In this document: in pieces, positions 44,082-57,086 of the stretch
Numbering within the stretch: the first letter of the stretch is position 1
How the letters are laid out: every line of letters starts with the position of its first letter
NCBI RefSeq assembly: GCF_000002425.4
Contig: NC_037269.1
Span: 387,599-451,598, forward strand
Reading direction: 5' to 3'
Length of the DNA stretch: 64,000 nucleotides
Source: Physcomitrium patens
Taxonomy: Eukaryota > Streptophyta > Bryopsida > Funariales > Funariaceae
Made by a program: the position numbers and the translations under genes
The notes under the pieces: generated by a model
What the model was told of the DNA's origin: nothing
What the model saw: the letters and a program-made list of their open reading frames with translations, nothing else
Database searches by the model: none

Positions 44082-45190
44082 ATATATATTCAAAGACCAT
44101 TACAAGCATCTAAAGTAAAAATATCTATTATCCATCCAACATCTTTGATTCAACCTTTCATAGCTACATCAAAGAAAGAAGAAATGGATATTAATGAAAT
44201 CATATGCAAAATGAAAGATTTGCAAATAAAATTTGTAAAACTTGAAGAGAAGGATCAATCATCACAAGTATCAACAAGACAAAAATTAGGGCCAATCGAA
44301 GGTATAATGCATAGGTGCATGTGGTGTGATAGCACAAATTATTCAAGAAGGGAATGTGAGGATTTTACAAAGATGCTACATAAAGGAGTTTTTTTTTAAA
44401 AAAGATGGTATGATACACCTAAAAGAAAGTGGAGAAAAATTAGAGTCAAAACTTAGTAAAGGAAGAATGAAGGTATTTGTAGAAGATGCTTTTAAAGTGC
44501 ATACAATCTCAAGCAATGAAGCATCAACGTATTGAGTGGAAGCAAATCCTAGTAAATATTTAAGTATAAATCTTGAGTTTCTAAGAAAATCTAGTTCTTT
44601 GTGGATAAAATCAATGACTTATGCTACAAAGAGAAAATTTATTAGATATGATTTAAAACATGTTGGTAATAACATTAGACAAACTACTAGGTGGAATGAT
44701 CTAATAGATGGATTATTTATGTATGTTCATATTATAAGGAGTCAATATGAAGCATTAATAGAAGAAAAACAAAAAAGAGATGAAAATAATAAAGGGCCTT
44801 CAAAAAGAAGTAGAAGGGAAGGAAAAGCATGACAACAAAAGAATCCTAGATATGACAAGATAATAGAGAATATTTCTACAAAAGAAAGAGAAATTGGAAA
44901 GGAAAAAATAAAGGATCCTACTTATAAATTACAATCAAATATTGAAGCTCCTACAGATTTGAAGAAAGTATTGAAGGAGCAAATTTTAAGTCAAAAGATT
45001 GAATTTAAAATTGGTGAAATTCTAGGAATTATGAAGCGTGAGTTTCATGAAATTATTATTGATACAATAAAAAAAAATAACAATCTATACAAGACACTAT
45101 GACATCAAATGCATAAGGAATAAGAGTAATGGAAAGCAATAAAAGTGAAGAAGATGAAATGCAAAATTTTAGAGATGTCTTGTGAGTAAA
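43382..45190 (+). pseudogene. GypM-2 gag
   Basis: Begins at ATG 43,382 with a Gly-rich segment (MGGASIGATSGGTRGGQGMY) and FEAFALFMQQQQ. A capsid-like part follows (INQFEGNDITKYLR near 43,560). A (TA)n run at 44,050-44,079 is read as alternating Ile-Tyr in the open piece 44,013-44,399. Next comes a zinc-knuckle relic CMWCDSTNYSRREC near 44,317-44,358 with Tyr in place of His, then the conserved tract IHLKESGEKLESKL (44,412 on) and a Lys-rich tail. Frame changes near 43,510, 44,000 and 44,395. Confidence 0.7.
44050..44079. repeat. (TA)n microsatellite
   Basis: About 15 TA repeats inside the GypM-2 gag region. GypM-1 has no equally long run, so it grew after the element inserted. Confidence 0.95.
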
Positions 45191-45269
45191 ATTTATAGAA
45201 AGGAAAGATATCATTTAAGCTTCTAGTTATTATTCTTGAAATCATTCAGTAAAGGCTACTATAGATACT

Positions 45270-45720
45270 TTGATAAAATTAGAAAATTTAGAAGAAACAG
45301 TTATAGCATTGATTGATCATGGTTCTAAAATCAATCTGATGTCAAAAGAATTGTATAACAGGGAAAAATGGCCTATTGATATAGAACATGGGTGGATAAT
45401 AAGAGTAGCAAAGAATTCAAAGGGAGATTTATATGGGGCTTATTTAAATATCAAGGTGATAATATGAGATGTTATTCATGAATAAATTTTTTTTTTGCAA
45501 GATATGTCTATATATCCTATTATATTAGAATAATTATATATTATTGCTATACAAATGAAAATAAAGGTAATGGATGATGATTCAGCCTGTACAAGAATAT
45601 GAAGCCAAGATGGAATGAAAGTAATTCAATTTTTAACTATTTGTACTAACCATGAAAGAAATCATGATAAATTGAGTGAAAAGCAATTGTTAAATGAGAA
45701 ATTTGAAGACCTTGAGGATT
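45270..45720 (+). pseudogene. GypM-2 protease region
   Basis: ALIDHGSKINLMSKELY near 45,306-45,356 is a retropepsin active-site block (Asp-His-Gly). It is followed by IRVAKNSKGDLYGAYLNIKV. The GypM-1 counterpart is at about 760 minus. Open at 45,270-45,467, then stops. Confidence 0.7.
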
Positions 45721-46128
45721 TTTACCGTTTACCATTGTAAGGTGAGATTGCAATGAGTTGGAGAGAGAAATATTCTTTCTTAGTTTAAAAGAAGAGATAT
45801 TATCTATTAAACTTATTAAGATGACACAAGTTTGTATAATATCTTTTAAGACTATTAATAAGATGAAAATGATGGCAAAATATTATATTAAAAATATTCA
45901 GAAAAACTTGAAAAAAATAGAGAATTGGTTGAAAATAAATTTATTTTAGGAGCATTTGAAGAAGTAGGTTTTGTAGATGCTGTGAAGAAATTAAATTATT
46001 TATTATAATATAGATTATAAAAAGAAAATAGAATTTGTTGTTCTCGTTGTGTTCAAGCTTCAATATACCAAAGTAATTGAACTAATAGAGGTGGGTTCAA
46101 ACATGGAAAAAGACTAGTTATATGAATT

Positions 46129-46736
46129 GGATCTATTAGTGTCACAATTGACTGTACTCTGGTTATCTGAAATCAATTATCAAACTAAAAAATAACAAGG
46201 CTTACTACTTCCTTCTTAATTCAATCCATAATCCATTCTACAACTATCAATTCAACAATACTTCTATATTTTTATCCATTCATCTCCCACTTCTTCACTT
46301 TTTGGTTTATATATATTTAATTACTGATCTCCAGCTTACCTATTGTATTCAGTTTCTCAATTCATTACACAAAATTTAATATTCTAGCTTACGACTATCA
46401 CAATCTAGTCCCTTGACTTACGACTCTCAGAGTCTGGCTCCTTGGCTTACGACTCTCATAGTCTGGCCTTTGGCTTATGACTCTCACAAACTGACACTTT
46501 GCTTACGACTTTTACAATCTGGCACTTCGATCTCTCTTTCTTCAACCTCTTTATTCTACCAAAAAGATGATCCATCGGCCTGCAGATTCCAAAGGTTATG
46601 ACCCTTTGAATTCTTAACCATTTATTCCACTAACAACCTACTGTTACCAACTAAACTACCTAACCATCAGTCTAATTTTCAAAGTTATCAATAACCAATC
46701 AGTAACTTACTACAAAGTTTATTTGCCTATTCTACA
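46129..46736. mobile_element. Possible small insertion in GypM-2 pol linker, flanked by GAATT
   Basis: GypM coding similarity fades near 46,120 and resumes near 46,750. The ~608 bp between are pyrimidine-rich, start GGATCTATTAGTG, end TTCTACA and are flanked by GAATT (46,124-46,128 and 46,737-46,741). It could be a solo LTR (TG...CA if the shared T is counted) or another non-coding insert. Not recognised. Confidence 0.4.
46386..46530 (+). repeat. ~29-bp tandem repeat, five units
   Basis: Five imperfect head-to-tail units of the form GGCTTACGACTCTCACAGTCTGGCNCCTT within the insertion above. Confidence 0.85.
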
Positions 46737-46749
46737 GAATTATTAATAT

Positions 46750-49700
46750 GTATTCTAAAGAATTTTATGATAAAATTTAAGGATTTATAGAAAATTTAAG
46801 TCGCCAAGAAATACATGTTGAAATTAAATATAAATCAATAGCAAAAAAGGTCAAATTAGTGGCTTTGCTACTGCCATCAGATTATAAAGTAAGGATAAGC
46901 AAAACATCTACAAAATAAAATTTAAGGGATCCAAAGAAGATAGAGTATAAATTTATAGATGCTACATTAAATGGATTAAATATTGGATGTCATAGATTTT
47001 TAACAAGATGTAAAGAAAAATATTTTAGAAATATGCTTTCATATCATAGAAAGGCTTTTGCATATTAAGCACATGTAATTGGGTGTATTGATCTAAGTAT
47101 TGTAGTATCCATGGTTATTTTTACTGTTCCTTATGAACCATGGAATTTGCAATCAATTTCAGTACAAAGAGAATATTTATCAAAGTGATTAGATTTATTT
47201 AATAAAAAGATTAAAATAGAAATTTTGAAACCATCTATAGCACCTTATTTTAATTGATGGTTTACAGTATCAAAGCAAAATGGAACAATGAGATTTATAT
47301 AAGACATGCAACTTATGAATAAAGTGATTATTAGAAATATGGATTCAAGTCCAATTGTGGATGATTTTGTAGAAGTATTTGCTGGAAGAGTAATCTATTT
47401 AATAAGTGATTTTTATTTAAAATATAATCAATTTTAATTTACAATATAAAGTAGAGATTTGACAACTATGAAGATATTATTAGGATTGGTCAAAATGTGT
47501 ACATTACTACAATGAGGTACAAATTTTATAGTGCACATGATGAATGGATTGAATAAGATATTAAGAGATTTTATTCTAAGAATAACAATGCCTTTCTTAG
47601 ATGATATACTAATTAAAGAATGTGAAAAAGAAAGAAAAGATGAAACTTTAGATTCAAAGAGATGTAGGAAGTTTATAGCAGATTATGTTGATGATTGTGA
47701 AAAGATTTTAAAAAAGTTAGAAGAAATTTATTTAACCTTATTGGGGGCAAAATCAATATTTGGAATAAAAGAAGTTTTGGTAGTAGGACATGTATAGGTC
47801 ATATGGACGCAAGCCAAATATGAAAAAGATTGATATTGTTAAAAAGATGAAAGAATGTACAAATACAATGGAAGTGAGAAAAATTTTAGGAGCATGTATT
47901 TTCTATCATATATAGATATCTCATTTTGTACATATAAAAAATCCATTGTATGAATTGTTAAGAAAGAATCAAAAGTTTCAATGAAAAGAAGAACAAAGAA
48001 AAGCTATGGAAAAATTAAAAGAACTTCTTTCATCACCTCAAACTTTGAAGAAAGTAAATTATGAAGGTCGAAGGCTAGTAGTATTAACAATTGATGCAAG
48101 TATAATTAGAATAGATTGGACAATCAGAAAAGAATATAAACAAGAAAAAATATATATAGTAAGATTTGGAGCAAAGGTTTTGAATACTACACAAAGAGCA
48201 TATGCACAAATCAAAAGAGAATTATAGGATGTAGTAATAGCTATAAAAAATAAAAAAAGAATACTTAATTGGAGCATTAATAGTAATAGAAATAGATTGT
48301 CTATCTTTATTGGGCATGATTACAAGTTGTTCAACTCCTAATATTGCTATGTTAAGGTAGATAGTATGTATCAAATCTATGAATTCAAAATTTAAACACA
48401 TTGCAGGGAAAGAAATTTTAGTTGTAGATATGTTATCAAGAGCAAGGTATTATGATGAAAAAGAGATGATTGATTTGGATGATGATGTGGGTACAAAATT
48501 TTATACTAATGTATTATCAAAGCAAGAAGATATATGTTTGAATATACTATTGAAAATATTTTTAAGAGATTTATATGAACATGAATGGAAAGATGTTGAG
48601 AAGAATTTGAGTACATTAAAGTAATAAGAAGGTTAGATGGATCCAAAATTTAAGAAAATCCGTTAGAAATCTAATAGATAATTTTTACATGATGGATATT
48701 TATGGAAGCATCCAAAGAGGAGAGGAAAAGTACTACAAAGGATGATATGTGGTTTAGAAGATTAACAAAAGATTATTAAAGAATTTTATGAAAGTTTATG
48801 GATATGGCATCGAGGTATTTGGATAATATTTAGTAAGTTGAGAGAAAAATATTGGTGGAAGAATAAGTACAAAGACATAGCAAATTTTGTAGGATCTTGT
48901 GAGACTTGCCAAGTATATTCAAATATTTAGCATTGAGATGGATTATATCCAACATATCCTTTGACTTTACATTATAAATAGGTGGTTGATTTAGTGACAA
49001 TGCTTATGGAACTTAGACAAATGAAGTATTTGATACTTGCAAGAAAAGATTTATCAAATATAGTTGAAGGATAAGTATTAAGGACAAAAAATACTAAAGA
49101 TTTAAGCTAATTTTTATTAGAAGATGTTATTTATTGCTATGGTTGTATTGAAAAAATTATAGCACATAGAAGTGAATTAGATGCAAAAGAAGCATAAGAA
49201 TTCTTTAGTAGAATAGGGATTAAATTTTTTTTAACAATAGTATATAATCTAGAAGATAATCATAAGAGTAAGCATGGACATTTACCTATTATTAAGGCAT
49301 TAATAAAAGCATGCAATGGCAAAGCACATGAATGGCCTAGACTACTATTATTTGTACTATGGACAGGTTGTACAATTCATAGTTCAATAACAGGTTATAT
49401 GCCTTCTGAATTAATAAATGAGAAAAAATCAATATTGCCAAAAGAAGATGTAGTACCTATATGGAGTGTATTGCCTTCAAAGAATGATCTCAAGAAAAAA
49501 GAACTTTGAGCATTATGGATTCAACAATTAGAAAGAAGACCTAATGATATTTAAGCGGAAATAAAGAGATTGAAAGAAGCAAGAAAAAAAAATAAAGAAA
49601 TATTTGATAAAAAAACATCGACTACGACCTAAGGCAATTAAAGATAGTGATTGGATGTTAGTTTATGATAGTAACTTAGACAATCAACATAGTACAACAA

Positions 49701-49830
49701 AGAAGTTTGCAAAGAGATGGTTTAGGCCATATATTATCAAAAAAGCATACAACAATGGAATATACTTGTTACAAGAACTTTATAGTAGAAAATTGAAGAT
49801 ACTTATAGCAAACAAATAAATTAAGTTATT
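46750..49830 (+). pseudogene. GypM-2 RT, RNase H and integrase
   Basis: RT near 47,060-47,800: VPYEPWNLQSISVQREYLSK, FTVSKQNGTMRFI, then the catalytic region MPFLDDILIKECEKERKDE with a family-specific insert, and KSIFGIKEVLVVGHV. RNase H near 48,000-48,450: VVLTIDASIIRIDWTI, TTQRAYAQIKREL, FKHIAGKEILVVDMLSRARY. Integrase near 48,810-49,500: YWWKNKYKDIANFVGSCETC and a core in which the catalytic Glu position reads Lys (HKSKHGH). A tail with DNQHSTTKKFAKRWFRPY (49,670 on) ends without a chromodomain. About twenty stops. Confidence 0.75.
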
Positions 49831-49999
49831 TAAACAAAGAGATAAAGAAAATTGTTTTAATGAAGAACAAAATCCAATACAAGATATAGAGATGGGAGTA
49901 GAGGAGCAAATTGAAGATCAAAAATTTGACCAAGATGAAGAGCATTCTACATCACCATATTGAAGAATCATTGGTGCATGCCGAAAGATGCATAGATAT

Positions 50000-50012
50000 A
50001 GGGAGGGTGGAT
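50000..50012 (+). other. GypM-2 polypurine tract
   Basis: AGGGAGGGTGGA lies directly before the LTR start TGTTATGATG. It is well kept. Confidence 0.8.
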
Positions 50013-51805
50013 GTTATGATGTAATACAACTAATAGGTGAAAGAGTGTAGAAATTATTATATTATAGAAGATCTTAGTTCAAAATAATATAAAAAATTAT
50101 CTTAAAAATATAAATAATAGTCAAAAGGATAGTAAAACTAAAAAATACTAATATTATCTTTTATAAAATGGACTTTTATTTACTTTGTAGGACCATAAAT
50201 TAAAAAATAAAAACAAAAACAAAAACAAAATAAATTAAAAAATTAAATAATACAAGCATCTATAGAAAGAAGTTAAGAGTAGATTTTAATAAAATTTACC
50301 TCAAGAAGTCAAGAATTGATACTTGGAAAAGACCAGTTGTCAAATTGGGTCGAAATCAGACTCTAAGATACAAAACTGCACACCTACTACAACTTCGGAG
50401 TTCTTTTGCAGATTGAAAAGTGGAATTTGAGAGGAAACTTAATAAGATTTTTATGAGCATTGGTTTTGTATGATTTGAATTTATAATGACTTTGTAAGAG
50501 CTTGACAAAATTAAGATTGTTTTGGATGACTTGGATTTTTGCAAAATAAAATAAGATAGATATTTTCAAGTATTTTGTAGTAAATCTACATATAAAATTT
50601 TGTGGATTAATAGTTATAATTTTGCTTAATACATATTATAAATTTTAGCTTGATTTATTAATTAAATCAAGAATTATAGAGATTTAAGTGGGTTGGAGTC
50701 TCAAAAGTAGAGTTTTAGGTCTAGTGAGGATTTCTAAGATTTCTTGCAATTTACTAGTTGGATTGAAGTAAAAATCATATACATAGGTAGTAGACTTATT
50801 TTCTTATATATATGAGAATTTTGGAATCAATTGAATAGTACAAAAGAGAGATATTAGCACTAAAAGATCACCATCAAGGTTGGAGAAGGAGGCCTACCAA
50901 CATCTAAGCAGATTTTAGGATTTTTCTTCTATTTGATAAGTGTGATTTTTTTCAAATTTGTTTAACTTATTTTCAATTAAGAGATTAAAAAGTGTATAAA
51001 ATTTTAAATAAGATCAATGGATTAATCAAAATATATTAAGGTTCTAAGCTATCTTATGATTTAATTTAGGATTTAGGATTTGATTAAGATTTGGTTAGAG
51101 TTTGATTTAGAGTTAGAATTTGATTAGCATTTGATTTACAGTTAAAAATTTGTTTAGGATTTGATTTAAGATTTAGGATTTAATTAGAATTTGGTTTAGA
51201 ATTTAGATTTTAAGATTTGATTAGGATTTAGCTGGAATTTGGTTAGGATTTGGACCTTGTCTAAGATTTAATTAGGATTTGGTTATGGTTTCATTTAAGA
51301 TTTAAGATTTAGTTAGGATTTGATTTAGAATTTAGGGTTTGGTTAAGATTTGGTAAGAGTGTGATTTAAGGTCTAAAATTTGTCTAGAATTTGGTTTAGA
51401 ATTTAAGATTTGATTAGGATTTCGCTTAAGATTTAAGATTTAAGATTTGGTTAAGTTTTGGTTTAGAATTTGGTTAAGGTTTGATTAGGATTTGGAATTT
51501 GTATAGGATTTGATTAAGATTTGATTAGGATTTGATTTAGGATTTAAAGTTTGATTGGAATTGATTTAGAATTTTGTATTTGATTAATATTTGATTTAAG
51601 ATTTAAGATTTAGCATTTTACATTTGATTAGCATTTGATTTAGGATTTAGGATTTTTTTAGGATTTGATTAGAATTTAATTTAGGATTTAGGATTTGATT
51701 AGGATTTGGAATTTGTCTAAGATTTAATTTAAGATTTAGAATTTAATTAAGATTTTTCTTAGATTTTGATTGAAGTCCATTAGGATTTTAACTAGGATTA
51801 AATTA
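50013..51805 (+). repeat. GypM-2 3' LTR, 3' truncated
   Basis: Starts TGTTATGATGTAATAC. The last ~290 bp present in the 5' LTR (after GGATTAAATTAG) are missing; a short ATTTCTACTATATATTTTTAT duplication (51,807-51,860) marks the break. Confidence 0.8.
51060..51780 (+). repeat. Telomere-like array in GypM-2 3' LTR
   Basis: About 720 bp of TTTAGGATTTGATTAGGA-type units, longer than the ~480 bp in the 5' LTR. Confidence 0.85.
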
Positions 51806-51861
51806 GATATTTCTACTATATATTTTTATGTGTATTTCTACTATATATTTTTATAATTATT

Positions 51862-52695
51862 AAGATATCATACGATAGTCATTTTTTTATTATATTAGGA
51901 AGAACATGGTTATACAACATAAAAGCCACTCATGTTTGAAATAAGAATTTCTTAACTTTAATTAAGAAAAATAGACGTGTAGTAATTCCAATAGATAGTT
52001 GTATCACATGTGATAGAACAAAAAGTATAAGATGTATGATTGGAGCATAATAGACACAAGAATTAAAAATTGAACAAAAAATATTTTTATTACACATTGA
52101 TGAAAATCTAGTCCTATTATCAAAAATCTATTTAATAACATTATTAATCCAAATTAAAGAACATATAGATATTCCATTGTATTTTTTAAAGGAAATCTTA
52201 GGCACCATTATATTAAATAAGGCCATGGCTTATTTAATATTATAAGTCAATTCAATTAGAAGATAGTTATAAAACATTATTGAATGTATCTAATTAATCA
52301 ATTTAGAAATTACAAAAAAAAAAAAAAAAAAAAAAAAAATTCAAAATTAATGTAAATGCATCCAAAGAGCTAAAAATAATAATAATTCTTTTATTCAAAG
52401 AATTCAAAGATATCTTTGCTAAATCACACAAAGACTTTAAAAGAATATTTGTAACGATTGGCAAATATACTATTGATTCATTAATAAATATAATTTTGAT
52501 TTAAAAAAATATTATTACATAAATTCTAATTATATAATAGTATTATGTAGTGAACTAAATAAAATATTGAATGCCAACTTCATATTGCCTATTGATTTGG
52601 TATTATGGCTCTCAACAATGGTAATTATTTTGAAGAAAAATAATAAAATACTCAATTATATTGACTTAAGAAAATTCAATGCTTTGACATGGTAT
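51862..52695 (+). pseudogene. GypE pol fragment (protease end, RT start)
   Basis: Plus-strand remnants read GRTWLYNIKATHV (protease second block), RRVVIPIDSC, FKEFKDIFAKSHKDFKRI (RT lead-in) and LWLSTMVIILKKNNKILNYI (RT first blocks, WxSxxVxVxKKNGKxRxCxD type). It stops at 52,695 where a GypE LTR begins. A run of about 24 A lies near 52,315-52,339. A non-chromoviral gypsy pol; lineage not resolved. Confidence 0.6.
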
Positions 52696-54014
52696 TGTCT
52701 TATAAAATGATTATATAATAAAAATATAATAAAAAATATTTTTTTAATTAATATTTAATTATCTTGATTTAATAATAATTCAAGATATTTAAAAATAGCT
52801 TTTATAAAATTCTCTCAATTTATTTTCTTATCTTAATAGCTATTTAATAAAGATTGATTAATAATTTTACCTTCTACATTGTAGAAATTCTTCTATTGCC
52901 TTAGAAAAGCCATAAATTAGTACAAATAAGATAGAAGAAATAAATAATTTATATAGTTGACACTGAAATTATGTTGAAGGTAGTATTGGACTAAAAAGAC
53001 CCTAGGATAGGTTGAATTGATACTTGAGGGTCGACCATTTGTAGGACAAGATTGAAATCCCACCCCTAGCTACTAAAATGGTTGCATAGGATAAAATATA
53101 AAGACATTTGGAGATTGACAAGTAAAATAGGAGAGCTAGCTTTAAGCTTGCTTCAAAAGCATAAGGCTTATTGTTATAAGATTTGAGATGACTTTCCAAT
53201 TATTGTTTAAAGTTAAGGTTTCTATTAGTGACTTTGGATTTATGGAATATAATTAGGACTAATATTCTAGGTTAGTTTGTACAATTAATATCACATCTAT
53301 GATTTAAAATTTAATAATACTTGGTTGTTTGAGTATGCTAAGTATGCATAAAAACTTGTATTAATCCAATATTGCAGTTGAAAGATATTTGGTTTTTGAT
53401 ACAAAAAGATATTGAAAGTTGGCAGTTTGAGGTGAGGTAGAATTTCTATGATATCTAAATATTTACTAATTGAAACAATGTGAAATTTGAAAAAGTATTA
53501 AAAGACTTGAAGATCAAGCAACAGACCAATTTTGAGCTAAAGTTAATAGTTTAAAAAAGAGAAATCTCTATTATAACATCTACATCAACCTTTGAATTGA
53601 TAGCCGAGTAACATCAATGCATTTTTTTAGATGATTTTTCATAATTTATAAGTTGGATTAAATTGAATATTTTAAGTATGTAAAAGATTTATAGTAATAT
53701 TTGTATGTAAAATTTTTTACTTAGTAGATAGTCAGATTAAAAGTTACAAATTACTAATACTCATTGATTAAGATTAGGGCTTATAAAGAAAAATCAAAAT
53801 TACCTAATTATAAAAGTTATAAGGAAATTGGACTGAAAAGAATATTTTTGAATACTTTGTATTGAGTTTAAGTACTTTTGAATTGATATTAGACTTGAAT
53901 TCTTTTTATATATATGAAACCTATTAGGATTTCTCAGATACTTGTAAAATATAACTTCAACTTGTATAATCAGGTGCCTAGTGCATTTTTAAACAAGAAA
54001 ACAAATAATATGAA
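52696..54014 (+). repeat. GypE LTR 2
   Basis: About 1,319 bp, starting TGTCTTATAAAATG, aligned over its whole length with LTR 1 and LTR 3. The end is set by comparison (AATAATATGAAA). Confidence 0.7.
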
Positions 54015-54937
54015 AACCAAAGGATCATTATTCATTTTTTATTTAAAAATAAGAATTGATGAAGTTTTGAGACTTAAAATATATTCTTTTTTCGATTATT
54101 TTTTAGAATATCATCAAGTAGCAATGATTAAGGCTAACAAGAATAAAAAGACATTTGAGCAAAATAGAGACCTTTTGAGTTCAAAAAAAGACCACTTAAA
54201 GCCATAAATATATAACCTCAATTAAGATCTATAATTGAAGTATGCAAAGAATTATAATAGATCTCCAGAAATCTTTAGATACTACCAAAATTACACTCAA
54301 AATAGCCAAAATTGTAATTTTTTTCTATTAATCCATCTTCTATATCTTATATTAGTAAAATTCAATATCAAAAATAGTCAACAAAATAATTAAGTAGTGC
54401 CACAATAAATATTCAATTGAGATGAGAGATATGTGAGGCCAAAGAACAAGGAAGAATGATTGCTATAGAATTAAAGCAAAGAATCCAACAAATAGAACAA
54501 AAATGTCTCACTTTGGAAGCAATTCAAAAAAAATTGAAGCAAATTATGTTTATTGAATTCAGACAATAGTATGGATCATTACCTCTAATGCAATTTGATA
54601 AATAAAATAAAGTCTTCATATTCAAAAATAATAAATAGAAGCATTTATAAAACAATATATTATAGATATAGTGAATATATTTGGATTATTAAACAAAGGC
54701 AAAAAATAAAAACCAAACAATATGAAAATTGAAAAATAAAGCTTTGAGTGTACTAAGGATATAACCAAAGTACATGATATATCCAGATAAGAAATTATAG
54801 AATCTCCAATATACAATTCAAAGCATATGGATCCAAATCATTAATTAGAAATTTTAATATTAAAAATTCAAATTGATATAATTAATGTAAAAATAAGTAT
54901 TGTCTCTACAATCTTATCTATTAGTTTTAGAGTATGG
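54015..54937 (+). other. GypE short interior
   Basis: About 920 bp between the two LTRs, with short open pieces such as IELKQRIQQIEQKCLTLEA near 54,465 that could be coiled-coil Gag relics. No protease or RT. Confidence 0.4.
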
Positions 54938-56258
54938 TGTTGTGATGTAATACAACTATATAGTGAAATTATAATCAAAATTGAATTTCTAATTAATATC
55001 TACTTATCTTAGTTTAATTATAATTTGAGGTATCTAAACATGGCTTTTATAAAAGCCTCTTAGGTTATTTTATTATCTTAATAATTAGTAGCTTGAAGGT
55101 TAATTAGTAATTTTACCTTCTAGGTTGTAGAGACTCTTCTACTACCTTAGAAAGACCATAAATTGATGAAATCAGGTTAGAAGAGGTAAATAATTAGTAT
55201 AGTTGGTACTAGGATTAATTTAAGAGAAGGTTTGGGCTAAAAAATCCTTAAGATAGGATAGATTGATACCCAAGGGTCGACCGTTTGTGAGACACGGTAG
55301 AAATCAGACCTTTGGCCACTAAAACGACGGCCTAGGGCAAAATAGAGTTTCATTTGAAGATAGGAGGTTAGGATTTGAGAGCTAGCTTGAAGTTCATTCT
55401 AGAGACATAAGAATTTTTTTGAGAGGGTTTTAGAGGACTTAGCAATTGTTGTTCAAATTCAGGGTTTGTATCAGTGATATGGGTTTTATATAATATAATT
55501 AGGGCTAGCAATTTTGGCTAGTTTGTGCAATTGGCATAACATCTACGGTTGAAAATTTAATATTGTTTGGATTATTGGATGTGCTAAGTGTATACAAAAT
55601 TTTGTGATAATCTAACGGCGTGGTTTAGAGATATCTAGTTTTTAGCACAAGAGGGTTTCAGAATGTGGCAGTTTGAGGTTGAGTAGGGTTTCTATGATAT
55701 CTAAAGATCTATTAGTCGGATTAAGGTGAAAATTGGCATAGTGTTGAAGGACTTGATGATCAAGCTACACATCAATTTTGAGACAAATTTAATGGTTGGA
55801 GAAGGAGAAATCATTGCTGGGATCTCTACTTCACTTTTCAAGTTGGCGGCCAAGTGACATATGTGCAATTTTTGGAGGTTTTCTCACAATCTGTAAGTTG
55901 GATTGGGCTAAAAATTCTTGAGTATTCAAAAGACTTGCATTGACAATTGTAAGCAAAATTTCACATTAAGTGGACGGTCGGATTGGATGTTACAGCTTGT
56001 TAAAGCTTACTAATTAGGATTGGAGTTTACAAGAAAAATCTAAATTGTTTAAATTTGAAAGTAACAAGGTAATTGGGATTTGTATATGGTTAAGACTAAT
56101 AAGAAGAGTGTTTTAAGCACTTTTGAATTGAAATTCAGATTATATTCTTCTTGAATGGATGAAACCTATTAGGGTTTCTTGACTACTTGTGAAACATAAT
56201 CTCACCTTCCACAGCTAAGTGCCTGGTGCATTCTTGAGTAAAACAACATGTAATAAGA
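54938..56258 (+). repeat. GypE LTR 3
   Basis: About 1,321 bp, starting TGTTGTGATGTAATAC, the best-preserved copy. The 3' part has CCTTCCACAGCTAAGTGCC, also found in GypM LTRs, so the two LTR families share an origin. Confidence 0.75.
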
Positions 56259-57086
56259 ATTTTATAGAGAAAACAATGACAAGAAAAAAGAATATGAAAA
56301 TGAAAATATAATAGACAATATGGTATTAGAATATTTTCAAAAAAATCTAGATTGCACCTATTTTTTTAAAGATTCAAACATAGATGCAGAATACCTAGTA
56401 TGTAATTAATTGTTAGAAAAAATAATTTTTTATATATACAAACATGCATTAAAAAAAATAAAAATAAAAATAAAAATACCATATATGGTTGTTGCTAAAG
56501 CCATTGCTAAATTGTACAAACAATAATTTTCGTTCTCTTGATGCCTAGTAAAATATTCTACTAAATATCAAAAATTTTATTATTTAATCGAAAGATGCCT
56601 CCAAAAGTAAAAAAGAATAATACATTAAGGCATTTAAAAATAAAATGGTAGCTTGCAATATCAAGGTTCTAATTTGATATTAAAAGTTGTGACATTGAAT
56701 ATTATTGTATATCAATGCATTCAAAAGATTGGATAAAGTCCCAATAATAGAAACTATTGGTAACTAGTCATAGCATCATTGTGAAAATAAGATAGAAGAA
56801 ATATTTAAGAATGATTTATGTATAATAAATATCTATAGATGGATACATACTCTCTTTCTTTCTTTAAAAATTTGGATGTTTAATAATTAATGTTATAAAT
56901 ACAATGTATTAATTTATTAAGTTTTATAATCGTTTTAGCCAATAAGAATTATGTATTATTTTTTGCTTGAATGAATAAAAGAAAAAGCATTAATTCATTA
57001 ACTATGGAGTACTTGTAAGCTTAATGGTATTATATATAAGTATTATATCAAAAAAAGTATATATATTTTGGATGTATTAATAACAC
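56259..57086. other. Unassigned AT-rich spacer
   Basis: About 830 bp. It contains an (AAAAT)n run near 56,452-56,478; nothing else recognised. Confidence 0.6.

Larger units (their letters stand above)
33359..51805 (+). mobile_element. GypM-2: near-complete gypsy element with ChrB nested in its 5' LTR
   Basis: 5' LTR in two pieces (33,359-34,216 and 42,266-43,278), interior 43,279-50,012, 3' LTR 50,013 to about 51,805. Removing ChrB (34,217-42,265) and one GAAGG copy gives a continuous LTR of about 1.86 kb. The interior has Gag, protease, RT, RNase H and integrase but no chromodomain. The Gag type (WCDS knuckle followed by IHLKESG) and the RT with a long insert after FLDD recall gypsy polyproteins I associate with bryophyte and lycophyte genomes (memory, not checked). 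Many stops. Confidence 0.8.
52696..56258 (+). mobile_element. GypE pair of LTRs around a short interior
   Basis: Two same-orientation LTRs (52,696-54,014 and 54,938-56,258) flank about 920 bp without recognisable pol. It could be a small non-autonomous element or a copy with a large internal deletion. It interrupts the GypE pol fragment. No matching target duplication found. Confidence 0.5.

Noticed and set aside
44013-44399. Ile-Tyr repeat protein
   Set aside because: The IYIYIY stretch is just a (TA)n microsatellite inside gag.
52002-54207. ORFs at 53,002-53,199 and 53,914-54,207 as genes
   Set aside because: They fall within or across the end of a GypE LTR and have no counterpart kept open in the other LTR copies.
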